NCBI RefSeq assembly: GCF_035083965.1
Contig: NC_089732.1
Location: 3,053,383 to 3,117,382, forward strand
Source of the DNA: Branchiostoma lanceolatum
Lineage: Eukaryota > Chordata > Leptocardii > Amphioxiformes > Branchiostomatidae
DNA: 64,000 bases
Direction of reading: 5' to 3'
Shown: piece by piece, positions 11,464-26,600 of the stretch
Layout: each line of letters opens with the position of its first letter
How positions within the stretch are numbered: the stretch's first letter is position 1
Made by a program: the position numbers and the translations under genes
Notes under the pieces: model-generated
Told to the model about the DNA's origin: nothing
Database searches by the model: none
The model's input: the letters and a program-made list of their open reading frames with translations, nothing else

Positions 11464-14400
11464 ATGCATTCCAGAGCCTACCTGCTGCTAGAGAGAGAGT
11501 TCTACAGACTTCATGATGAACCGCCATGGGTAAGTCTAAATGTGACCATTACTAGATACGTTGCCAATTGGCAGTTTTACTGACTATTCAGACACAGATT
11601 GATAGCATAACCATTTTATCTGTCAGTACTGAACTGAGCTTGTTTTTTCGTAGGGAATTGACGCAGGTCCAGTTGGAGACGAGAACATTTTTGATTGGTC
11701 AGCAACAATTATGGGTCTCAAGGACACAATATGGGAAGGTAAGGTATACCTTAATCTGATTCATTCTACAATACTTACATATACATGAACGTTTATGACG
11801 AAATTGCCAGCATAGCATTCCTTGATAAAAAGCCCTGTTTGTTATTGTTAAGTTTTCTTTATCATTGTTTAGTTTTCTTCTTGTGTTTTTTCCACAGGTG
11901 GAATATTTCAGGTTCAGCTGAAGTTTAACGAGTTTTATAACGAGGAGCCTCCAGAGGTGGCCTTCCACACCATACCGTTTCATCCTAATGGTGAGTGAAT
12001 ATACTACAGATATATGGGCATTTTAATGATATTACAAGGAAGCTATATTGTAAATTCATCATTTTTGTCCAGGATTTAACTTTGTGGTAGGTTAGGAAAG
12101 GAGGTTTTCACCATATTCACAGTTGGAACAATTCTGTACTACAATAGTAATGGAAATGCATGTTTGTGGTGTCATGATTTCACGGTGCAGAAACTAAAAC
12201 CACTGCAAACATTTAAAGATTAATAGTACATCATAGAACACTAGGTTTGTGTAGTCTCACAAATTTAGAGAATCAAACAAAATTTCTCCACCCTGCATCA
12301 GGAAGAATGTGGCCTTTTGGACATGTGACTGCAAAAAGTCAAGTGCACGAGAAACCCAATTTCACTCCGTTTCTCTGTTTAAAAGACTGATTGTTTTTGT
12401 ATGTCTCTAGTCCATTCTGTGACAGGCAGACCATGTATAGAGTACCTGGACAACATCCAGGAATGGAAGGAATCCTACAGCTTGGTGCACATCCTGTTGT
12501 CCATACAGGTACGACTAGCTTCCTTGGAGCAAAGTATTGTTTTTGTGTGTGTGTGATTTGTATCTGTATGTGTGTGTGTGCATGTTTTAGTGTGTATTTG
12601 CAATTCCCAATACACTGTACTAGCATACAAATACAGCATTGCTATACATTGTCAGTGCTGCTCCTTTTGCCTAAGGGTCTTGAGTATGAGTGAGTAGACT
12701 TAAAACATCACATAGCATTATGGGTAAAGGGGTAAAGTCTGCCAGGTATCATTGCATCTTCTACAGCGGATCAAAGATTGTTATTTCTAGGCAGTCATCT
12801 GGAATTCTTCTTGTCTTTTACTCTCAGTCTGTTTTCTTACTCTTGATCTACATCTATAACATGTTTTTAAAAAAATGATAATGGAGCATCATTGTCTCTT
12901 TTCTCCTCTTCCAGACCCTCCTGTCCAACCCAGTTGTGGAGGATTCTGTGAATGAAGATGCTGCAAAGATGCTGGTGACAAATCCTGACAGATATCTGGA
13001 GATGGTGCGGAGCTGTGTGGACGCCAGTAAACGGGTCCAGGGTAAGGAGAGATGAAAAGTGAAAGTGACCTCAAGCCAGTCTAAGCTCACTGAAGAGCTA
13101 TTTCTCCAGACATATGCTATATACAGTATATACAGCATCACTGTACCAAAGAAATTCCCCAAGCTCTTTTTGACAAGCACAATGAACTGCCTACCAAAGT
13201 TTAATGTCCCGTCCTAAGGACTATTGTAAATTCCAGTAGCATGTATGTTGTGCATATCTACAACAGATTCCCAGTTTAAAAACTCCATATTTCTATGAGA
13301 ATAGATTTTGATAAACCATTGTTTAACCATCAATGCTGTCTTTGTCTAACAATCATTTGAATAGTTTCCTGGATGTCTAACCTTCATCAACGTACCACTT
13401 GTTCAATTTGTACTTGTTTAATTTGCAATATCAAAGGTGCATCAATGTGTCTACTATTGTTTTGTTCAGCTGGCCTGAGTCCCCATCTCGAAGAGGAAAG
13501 CAAAATCAGGCGAGACTTCCAGCCGTTCGTAGCGCCGACTGCCAAGACGGCCGGCGTCAAGACGAGGAAGGTGTCGTTCGACGAGTACCACACCACGTGG
13601 AGCGGCATAGCCACGTCCAAAGCCACGCCTGCCATGAAAAACCCTTGTGAGTACCCTTGTTTGTGAAGGAAATGAATAAATGCACGTGAAATTGGGTTTA
13701 ACTTAATGAATGAAGGAATGAAAGAATGGATGACAAGATGAAACCTGTCTTGTGTGCATTATTTTGTCCATAAAGCCGGCATCAGGCAACGAGAAAAAAA
13801 CTTGCCAGGTGAGTTTGCTAGTTCTCAAGGGATGTGTTTGGTAACAATGCGATCAGTGTCCTCTTGATCAGTCCAATTTTTTGAGATTGGCTGATATCCT
13901 CAGATCACCCAGCCTCGTCTCAAAAATATACCCAGTTCCCTGGTGATTTTTAATTTTGGTCCCTTCTGGCAATCAGCAAATTTAGTGGAGGGTCGTAGAC
14001 AATATTGCACCAGAGAAATACAGTGTATCTGTATCTATATAGCCTGTATAGCCTTTTAGCGTAACACACCAGCTTCGCAGACATGCAGCACGGCAGCAGC
14101 TGGTAATATGACACTGAACAACCTGTCACATCTAACCTTTGCATATCTAACTGTAAACGTTGTTGGCAACTATCTGAGGATGCTCCTATAACACTTGGTG
14201 GCCAGGAGTTGGCAAGGAGTGTAGATGGGTAACAGCTGATTTTTTTGTTCCTCAGTGTTAGAGTCTATCCGTGACGACCCGATACGGCAGTCCTCTCACT
14301 ACGGACTGACGGTGGACCAGCTGCAGGACCAGATGAAGAGACAGCTGGAGGAGTAAGTACTTTTCTGTCCCGATTCTATTAACAACAGGTGGCAAGGTGG

Positions 14401-15396
14401 TCTTGTGGTTCAGGGTACTTGACTTAGAATCTAAAGGTTCTGGGTTCAAATCCCTAGCAGGTCCTAATGTGGTGCCCTTTGGAAAGGCCCTTTACACCTA
14501 CATGTACATGTATTTCCTTCCTCAACTCAGGTGAAAATGAGTACCTAGTTTCATTTAGGGACGTCTTGTATGGGACAAGAAGCCAGAGGTCTTGTGTTTG
14601 AGGGGAGCCGCATCTCGAGCACTTTAAAGAACCCTCCACACTTCCCAATGATTATCCGTCCAAGTATGAGCGGAGGAAACTTTACATTCTGGTCTCTCCG
14701 GGTTGACATCTTGAAAAGGTGATAGATATAAATAGATAAACACTTTTACTGGTACTTAAAATTGGGAGCGAATTTCATTAAGTTAAACGTGTCTGCTCTT
14801 TCTCCAGACACAACGCTCTAATGTACGGGAAGTTTGAAGATCGAGGGAAGACGGACGACCAACGGGAACAGAAACTCATGAAGATCAACCAGATGAGGAA
14901 AGTTTACATGTCCAAAAGAATAACTGGTAGGATCTTATTATACATTGTCTCATATTTTATCTTCATATAAAATTTTTGTGCAAAACTGTTTAGCAAGGGA
15001 TGAATTGCTTTTGGCTTGTCTGTTTGTTTCTGTGTGTGTGTGCCTGTCTGTGTTTGTTTCTGTGTGTGTGTGTTTTTAACCTATTCTACTGTGCTGATTT
15101 AGTTAAGGGGGTGAAGCCTGCCATCTCCGATTGCCTTGTTGAATATGCAGTAACTAGGCAAAATGCGAGGCTTCTATCCGTGTTTCGTTTTAAATTTGCA
15201 AACAGGACTTTCTAAATCTACGTCTCCTTAATTATAACATCTTTTTTTTTTCCTTAAAGAACCGTCCACTCCCACCCCGAGCGACACTAAGGACTTTGCT
15301 CCCCCCAGGGAGAGTGAGGAACCCTGGGAGAAGGAGGTCGACGACCTTGTGGCCTGGACACACAACCTGGATGAGGAGCACCTGGAGACTGTGTGA
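11464..15396 (+). CDS. UBE2U: Ubiquitin-conjugating enzyme E2 U orthologue
   Basis: Nine coding exons: 11464-11529, 11654-11738, 11898-11990, 12411-12508, 12915-13041, 13470-13646, 14256-14352, 14808-14926 and 15260-15396. All are GT-AG and frame-consistent; 999 nt, 332 aa. The start MHSRAYLLLEREFYRL matches the N-terminus of human UBE2U. The UBC fold (about residues 1-150) includes the HPN motif (PFHPN, ending exon 3) and the active-site Cys90 in VTGRPCIEYLDN (codon 12434-12436), which would form the ubiquitin thioester. The long C-terminal extension typical of UBE2U is kept: VSFDEYHTTWSGIATSKAT and a terminal EVDDLVAWTHNLDEE. The physiological substrate of UBE2U is poorly known even in mammals. 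It is tail-to-tail with FDX2, and an AATAAA lies at 15913-15918. Confidence 0.95.
13995..14165. repeat. Dispersed repeat, one-unit form of the 36.4-kb minisatellite
   Basis: It contains gtatctgtatctatatagcc, then agcgtaacacaccagcttcg and gcagcagctggtaatatgac, ending cctgtcacatctaac. The same order of blocks recurs at 36850-36985, where the internal unit is expanded about ten times, and inverted near 27665-27760. Confidence 0.6.
14394..14740 (+). mobile_element. tRNA-derived SINE
   Basis: The tRNA-like head has ggttctgggttcaaatccct as B box. It is followed by tggtgccctttggaaaggcc, the caactcaggtgaaaatgagt block, a gagccgcatctcgagc block and gacatcttgaaaaggtgata, then an AT-rich tail. The same block order occurs in the copies at 35027-35440 and 40660-41040. 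It lies in a UBE2U intron. Confidence 0.75.
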
Positions 15397-16244
15397 AACT
15401 CCAGTAGGAGACTGTGTGAAACTCCAGTTGGAGATCCATTTCAGTTAGCAATGTAGTATGGGCTAACATGTATTCCACTTATCAGTATACAAATTGTACA
15501 GGAAAAGAATGTGGTTACAGATCAGTCTGCTGTTGACTGGTTTTATTTTCCTGTTATAGAATTACTGTGATAACTGTATGGTGTTCAGAAGTCAAATTGG
15601 TGTCTCGGTCTCTTAATTATGTGTGCTAAATTGATGCAAGTACTAATCTCATGAGGCTGAATAATCCTGGTACATATAATACATAAGGGCATTGTTGTTG
15701 ATCACTGTCTTGAATTAAACAAATCTGCCCAATGCACACTAAAAAAAAGGCCCTTGAAGTGATATCAGTTTAACTTTATTTAGTTGTATTCAATTCCCAA
15801 CATTTTGAAAGACCCATTTTCTGTAATAATTTGATTTTTGAAGTGAGGCTTACTGTACAGTATTTGTTGTTTTTGGCATGACAATATGATATGATATAAT
15901 CTTAAGATACAAAATAAAGTTCTTGGTAACTAAATGATATAACTAAAGCCAGGGTGACCACAGTAACAATAATACATGACTTTGTACATATTACTTTTTA
16001 TAACCTCAGGCAGTTTACTGATAGATCAACACTTGAAAGATCATGTGAATACGATTAGAAGAAATAACATTATTTAGACAGACCATATTGGTCTAGCTGG
16101 AGCCAATGTTGTATGTTATTCCCGATGCTTTGGCGTAATGTTATCGATGTTGAACTTCACAAACATGACTAAAACACATATAACACAACCTGGTGTATTT
16201 ATCCTTTGCTTACTGTCATTTAATCTCCAAGCAGATCTATAGGT

Positions 16245-16329
16245 TGCGAAGACCGTATCAAACTGGCAGAAGACGTACGTCTTGGATTGCTATACAAGCT
16301 CCTTCTTCCAGTTGGATACGGTCTTTGCA
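16245..16329. repeat. Perfect-type hairpin element
   Basis: tgcgaagaccgtatcaaact at 16245 pairs with the inverted agttggatacggtctttgca ending at 16329, with agacgtacgtct near the centre. It is a small fold-back element with no ORF. Confidence 0.6.
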
Positions 16330-16399
16330 ATCCATTGGGCCTGGTTGGAGACTGCCATTACCGTAATATCCCTAGGCAAAGAGAAGTGTCTTGGCTAAT

Positions 16400-16700
16400 C
16401 CCCGGCGGCCATGTTGGTGTACAGCAGCATGTTGGTGTTGGCAACAGAAATACAAATTGTAGTTTGTACTCCAACATGGCGTAAATGACGCCATAATGAT
16501 CATAAGTTTAATCTCCCGGTGGCCATGTTGGAGTAAAGCAGCATGTTGCTGTGTGCAACAGACATATAAATTGTACTCCATCATGGCGTCAATGACGTCA
16601 TAATGATCATAAGTTGAATCCCCCAGGTGGCCATGTTGGTGTGTATAACAGACAAACAAGTTGTACTCCAACATGGGGCAAATGATGCCAAATGAAAAGC
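16400..16700. repeat. Three-copy tandem repeat, about 110-bp unit
   Basis: Each unit begins ggtggccatgttggtgt (16407, 16521, 16629), continues through cagcatgttg and ttgtactccaacatgg, and ends aatgatcataagttgaatc. Within each unit gccatgttgg and ccaacatggc are complementary, so each unit can form a hairpin. Confidence 0.75.
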
Positions 16701-16802
16701 CTGTATTGAAGGCCACTGTGAACCTCCTTACTGGATTGTACTCATGACATTATTTTTGGCGAAACCTCAGGGGCGGAGCTAACAGAACAGTTACTACAGA
16801 CA

Positions 16803-19933
<3,131 letters not shown>

Positions 19934-20644
19934 GTTTGTTATCCTGTAGGTGGACGATACCAAATTAAGGGGGTAAACTGTGAGTAATAAATCTATAAAC
20001 ATACCGGATTTCGGAGCTACAGCATTTATATGAGACGCAATGATATATGTATCGTACAATATTGAATTACTATCCACAAAATTAGTTTGGATTAACAAAT
20101 TTGTTTTATCAATATAAAGAAACTATGCCAAACCCCTGCTGATGTAATGTAACGGCAAAGGCAAGGCTCTTACCGAGTGTAAAACTAGTCGCTTATTTGA
20201 ATCTAAGAGCACTGGGATAGAGTATGAAAAAAATGAAATAATCATATTCTACTTATTCACAGCATAAAATATTGATACTCTGTTAATCTTAAAAGTTATT
20301 TTAGCAATCTTAGTTTATGAAAAATAGCGAACTTGCGTTTCAGTTGATTTTTGAAAATATCCTCCCCGAATGGTTAGCCCGAATGTGGGTGCATGCTCTA
20401 TCCGACTCCGATGGCTGCGTTTGGCAAAGTTTTCTGGCGCTGGGAGAAGAAAGCATAACTGGAATTGTTTCCCGCCGCTCACTGTTTTACGCAGCCCAGC
20501 GTGCGCCCCCAGCTACTGGATATTTCTGCTGGAATTCCTGAGGATCTCTTCACACAACATGACGTGAATCCGAGCAAGTTTTCCCTGAGAAATTTTACCT
20601 TTTCTTTTCCTCGGAGGCGAGGTAAAAGTCGTCCAACAACAAAG
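19934..20644. promoter_or_regulatory. Candidate bidirectional promoter of FDX2 and CACHD1
   Basis: Only 711 bp separate the divergent start codons of FDX2 (19933, minus) and CACHD1 (20645, plus), so both transcripts must start in or near this interval. No TATA box is evident. A frame open upstream of the CACHD1 ATG, from 20465, would add 60 residues but lacks signal-peptide character, so I prefer the ATG at 20645. Confidence 0.55.
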
Positions 20645-23600
20645 ATGGCGGCAGGGACTCGATTGTTGTTGTGGCATGCTGCCCTGTTTATGGTTCTTTT
20701 GTGGACGACTCTGGGCGACTCAGACTTGGATTCTCCGATAACTGGCGACAGAGAGAGAAGCTTATACAAACGGGGTGTAAGCGGGGACCACCGTGACTCT
20801 ACAGACGGGGATTTGCCGTTCGATTTCGAGAGTCTTTTCGGAAGAATGAACCCCGTGAGAGACGACATGGAGGTGACTGTAGAAGTGGCCGCCCGGGCTT
20901 TGGCCGAAACACTTCACAAACTGGGCGACGAGAAAGTCGGCATTTTACCCATGCAGGTACGACCCTACAAGTCCACTCACATCTGTATATATTCAGTTAT
21001 TCCTTTAGATTAAGTGTGCGGTTTAAATGAGAGGTATTTTTGGTAGCTTCTTTGATCTTGCCAGGCCACAGATGGCGAGTTGAGTGTGTTTTGCATGTTA
21101 GAAAAGACTTGTGAAAAACCTCCTTGGTTCCGCGTCACACCAAGGGAATAGGAATGCATTGCCTGGAGGTTTTCATCCAAATAAGCTCAACAATTTCTTA
21201 TTCATACGTGCTACAGTAGCATAATGTATGTTGTAAGTTTTTTTTATCAAGTGATAGTAAATAAGAAAATATACTATACACATAGTCAGTATACATAGAC
21301 AAATAATCACCCACACCCTATTTAGGTCCTTGTAGTGGATTTTATTGGCGTCTGAGTTTTTCATGGTCAACATTTGCCTTTAGATAAAGATGAACGCCTT
21401 TTTTAAATGATAGGAAAGTATAACTTGATTTTTTTTCTTGATTTTTCCTTGCTTGTTTCAGAACTACTAAATATTTGCTCTGATGACTTTGTCGCCAATT
21501 CGCACATACGTGTACGATTGACCATATTATGCAGTGGTATAAAAAATAGGAGCTTGTACACTCGAATCATCTGGGGAACAAACACTTAGCAAGTAAATGT
21601 GAAAATCAGTCAACAGGCATTTGTTTTGCACCCTGTGTGCGTTTCGTCTCATTTGAACTTCAAAAGCCAGTGATGACAGTGTGAAGAAAGGAAGGTAAAA
21701 GTCGGACTGGGCTGCTAAACAGTTTTGTAAAGATGGAAATGCACCTCTTTATAAAAAAAATGATGTGCGTCTATCTTATTTTAATGTTTGTTTATTTGTA
21801 ACGCGTAACCAGTGAACTGCCTGAAGGCATAACAATAATAACACACCAAATTATTTTGTACAGTACAATTGGCTGGGTTAGACCACACTGTAAGGTTTGA
21901 TCCAGTCACACCGGGATGGACCCTTACTCTTATTGATAAATGAGGTGGGGTGTTTAACGTGCTCGAGGTGTGGCTGTCCTCAAACACAGACCTCCAGCTT
22001 TACATCCCATCTGAGTGAATGTCGGTCGTTAAAATAGGTATTCATTTTTACCTGAGTCAAGAAAACATAAGGGGGAAAGCGCCTAAGCCCTCTCCCAAGG
22101 GCACTACATTGAGGCCTGCCAGAGATTCAAACCCAGAACCTTTAGATCTGATAGGTCAACAACCGTATCCACAAAACTTGATGTCTAAACATAATTTGTT
22201 GCCAGCTGGCTTGACAGGGCATCCATGCCAACTTTTTATTAGATTAAAGAATCATGGATTTTTCATTGACAAAATGCAAAGTTGTCAAGATTTCAGTGTC
22301 CTAATTTTGTTAGAAAATACTGTAAATTATCTCAGGTCAAATTTTTGCTGTACAAGGAGTGAAGGACCTTAGGTGAAACACTTCCTCTGCTGTTTGCAGT
22401 TTGCCAAGCAATTATACATGTGAAGCACATGTTTTGCAATCCTGTGGTTGATGGTAGGACATAATGTAAGTCTTGCAATGTTCACGGTGGTTTTATTTTG
22501 GTGGTTTTCGCGGTGACCTATTACCGCAAAATTGTGTTACTGCTGTGCTACAGAATTGTTTCAACCGCAAACTTAATACACAGTCGAAAACCTCATTTCC
22601 CCTCCCAAAGCGAAATCTAAAGTCCTCCCAATTCAAAATAAATGAAATTTACAGTGCATCTATGCCCTTCACAAAACTGACATCAATTTATCCTGCACTG
22701 ATCTTATTGCTGATACAGTGTATCCTAAAGCACAATTTGGGGGCAAAATTGCTGTTGGTACAAAAAGACAATTTTATCTTGACAGTTGGTGCTTGTAGTT
22801 GTATAAGACTAAAGATTTAACGTTTGATTTTGAAGAAAAAAAGGATCTGGGCAGCAGGTCACTCATTAAGAATACCCCAGCGACGTGGTGTCATGAATTA
22901 ATCGAACGAGTCAGTTAATTAAGGTGTAAGTAAACCGTATTGATTTTTGAAAGATTAGAAGAGGAGAATTTTGTCCATGTGGCAGTGCTGGATCCCGCCC
23001 CAGAGATAATGCATTATTTAGTCCCCCCTTTGACAGTCCTGCCTTTCTGTCAGTGACATTGCCAGAGAAATGGATGGATGCAGCAGCCACCTTTGTGACT
23101 GAGGTCTTTATGTCTTCCCCTGTGGATACATCTGACCTTTCTAGTGCTCAGCACTCAGCTAAAAGAGAAGCAAGAGGTTGGAAAAGTGAAGGCCCATCTG
23201 CCTCCCTTTATTGCAAAGTATATTTTGCAAAATCTATTCTAAGCGATGACTTTCCTTTCTTTAACTAAAGTTTAAGCATCATTGTCTTGTGACTTACATT
23301 GGAAAAGAAAATTTAACATTTTGTTTCAAGATCATAAAAGATTAAATCAAAAGCAATGTTGTTGTTGTGCAATAGTGTTGCAGTTGGAAAAAGGTGTATG
23401 TATTAAAATCTATCTAAGGCGCACTTTAGACCTACAATGTTATAAGGTCGTACGATCATCGTCGTAGGCGACGGTTTTCTTTAGACACACGGTCAGGAAA
23501 TATCATGGGACCCCCGCGGCGCAGAATTCCAATGATGTGCGCGTGTGACTCAAAGTGAACTCTTGCGCTCAAATTCAAAATGGCGGGGGAACCGCTTGTT

Positions 23601-26600
23601 TTCGTCAAAAGATGAAGCTTTTACTGACTTTGCAACAACTGTTGCCCTGCAGATGAGACGTTGAGAACGGTGCTCAACAAAGAAAGAGATTGAGGCTGGT
23701 ACAGAGACGGACGGGATTTAACCCGAGTTCGTGGCCGCCGCCGGGGATGTCCCGGGGATCGAGGAATAGGGGCATACTAGAGAAGTAGCCACTGGTAGCA
23801 GGGCGTCGCGCCGGAATACTAGTAACCGGTTTCGGACGAGAAAAATATGTTTCCATTGCTAACTGCATGCATATTTACAAAGAAAACGATAGAAACTTTC
23901 CTTCCCGGACAGGAAACAGCACGCTGTAGGCTTATTAGCATATCACCCACTTCCGTCGCTGGCGACGATTCTTCTTTAGACGAGAAAAACACAGCCACAG
24001 GCCCCCCCGCTGAACGTCGTGCGACTGGGTCCGAGGTGGTCGCACGACATTTCGAGGATTTCCCGTTTATTGCCGTCGTACGATTGTTTTGATCGTCTTT
24101 AGACGGCCAAAAAATACCGTCGCCGGCGACGTCGCCCACGACGATGATCGCACGACTCTAAAATGTCGTAGGTGTAAAGAGGCCCTAAGCAGGTTGTCCT
24201 TTTTTCATTGTTTACATGTCTTAATCTGTATGTCTGTATGTCAGCTTGCACATGTACTTTGCAGATGAAGACTGTGGACACAGTTTTTGATAAACTAGGT
24301 GTTTGGACCTACTTTCTGACCTACAAACTTTAACAAAGGGTGGTGTTACATATTAGCTTGTTTTGTGATGGTGTGTTGTGCTTTGAAGATATTTATGTGT
24401 AAAATTTGTTGTACAAGTACAAATGATGAAAAAAGCTTGCAGATGCCTGGTACCCTAGCTAGGCTACCACATTTAAGAGATACAGTTCTCAAGCATTATG
24501 TAGGCCTTCTCAAGAGTGTCTTGAGAAGGCCTTGATAGCACTTAGATATCTGAAGTGTGCATTCCGCTGGGACTACTGATGCTACGTTAGTAGATCTCTT
24601 TAGATTTACAGTTTTCATTTCAATGTGTTGGCCTAAGAGTACCCGCATTATCGTTGTTGATGGAACATCCTTGATACCTTGGACTGATTCGGAATGGGAT
24701 GCCTGATGATGGAGAATTCCCTCGGTGCAGTCATTAATGTCCTGATTTATTCAGTGGCCACAGTGCTAAAGATGAGATTGTTCATTCATGTGGGGATATT
24801 AGAGTGAAATGCCCCATTGATTTTTATGTGGGAAGCTTTAGTGCTTCATTCAGGTAGATACACCTACCAATGTCAACAGAAAGGGGTGGTTGCGATGTTG
24901 ATGGTCCAAGACACTTTAAAGCTGAGATTTAGGCCTTAACACTGTTTTCAAAGCATTTGGTACAGTTCACAATATAATGTTAGATTGAGTTGATTTTTCG
25001 CTTGTTCACGCACTGAATATGAATGTAAGTTTGTAACATAAAAAGTTGCGCATCTCAAAAGCTGGGATTTTTAAATAAAAGCCTTAAAAGCCTTCTATTA
25101 TACTGAAGGCATTTGGCACACCTTTCAGTGGGAAATGGCAAGAAATATTTGTCCTAGATTCACTATCATTAAGGATGTCCCGATCATTTACTATTTTACT
25201 GGTATAGAATGAAGTGTAAAATCAGTTATTTTTGAGAGGACATAATTTTGTGGTAGGAGGGAAATGAAAGTGAGGCATGACAATGATGTTATTCAATGTT
25301 TTTCTCTTTCAGAAAATCTACGACTCTTTGTCATACTCAGTAAAATCATCAAATGAACAGCAGACAATACAACAGGTATGTAATCAATTGCATACAGTAC
25401 TATTTTATTCATGAAAAGACATTAGAAAATGTAATTCTTTAAAGTTAATCTTCAAGATTTTGAAATTTAAGTTTTGTATGTGGAACCATTTATTACTACT
25501 TTAAGAGTGGTGTTTTGAATAAATAACAACCAATAAAAGCAAACAAATTGCTGCTTTTTTGTCTGCTTCTTTATAGCGTCTTATTTATTTATTTATTTAT
25601 TTCTGTTTTCTTTATCCAGGGTGGACGCACTCAGTGCTAAACGCACTGCTTTTCAGGCGTGCCCTGCACAGAATAACATAAACAGACTACATAACATAAC
25701 AAGGAAATAACATTGGGTAATAATTAGACTGTTTCAATTTCTGTTGTGTCTTTTGTTATTCTCAGTTGAAGAGAAATCTCAGGAACAAGTTGAATAATTA
25801 CGTGGGCGCCCTGGACAAGCTGAGACGATCAGTAAGGAACCTGTACAGAACTCACCTCCGCCACATCCTCACTCAGAGGGACGACTGCTGTTACCTGGAC
25901 AGCACGCTCCTACAGTAAGTATAGCACCACATTCGTAAAGTAAGATATGTGTGAGGGGGTGGTTTAAGGTAGTAGTTTATTCATAGAAATAGACCTGTCC
26001 CATAGCCCCGCCCACCTCTGTAAAGACGTAGAAATACAAAAAAAAAGATTAAAGAAATGCAAACATTTGATGCACATGCAGCCACTCTCTCATTGATCAA
26101 ACGCTAATGGTAATTTGGTCGAATTTCTAATTGTGATGGACAGTCAGGATCCGTCAAATATATTAATGCAAGATCAGCGGCCTTGCCACGGGAATCAATC
26201 TCATACATGTGTATGTTGTTTTGTGGGTCAACTTAGCCATCTTGTATAGATGCCTTATTTGAAATTGGTGCACTGCTTTTTGAACGACAACAGCAGATAT
26301 TGTTTGATAAGGCAACAAAATTGAATATGTCATCGCAAATGAAAGTGATGTTTTAAGAATATAACAGCTAATGATGGGTGGTATTTTCAGTATTGCAAAG
26401 GGCAATAAACAAGCTTTTCCAATGGTTGATAACATGATGTAATTGATGGAGTATTAATGGTTGCCCAAAATCAAGTTTCCAAACTTTTTGTGTCAAGTTA
26501 AGTGATTCAAGCTGTTAGTTTTTTTTTTTTCCCTGGTAGGTTTGACAGTACGTTCCAGACAAACATCTCCAGAAGTCTGAGCTGTGACAGAATAGCCACG

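Larger units (their letters stand above)
15397..16802. other. UBE2U/FDX2 tail-to-tail intergenic region
   Basis: It contains the UBE2U 3' UTR with AATAAA at 15913-15918, a hairpin element at 16245-16329 and a three-unit tandem repeat at 16400-16700. No coding exon is supported. Confidence 0.6.

Noticed and set aside
20465-20644. N-terminal extension of CACHD1 by 60 residues
   Set aside because: The extension would place the signal peptide internally; the ATG at 20645 directly opens a good signal sequence.
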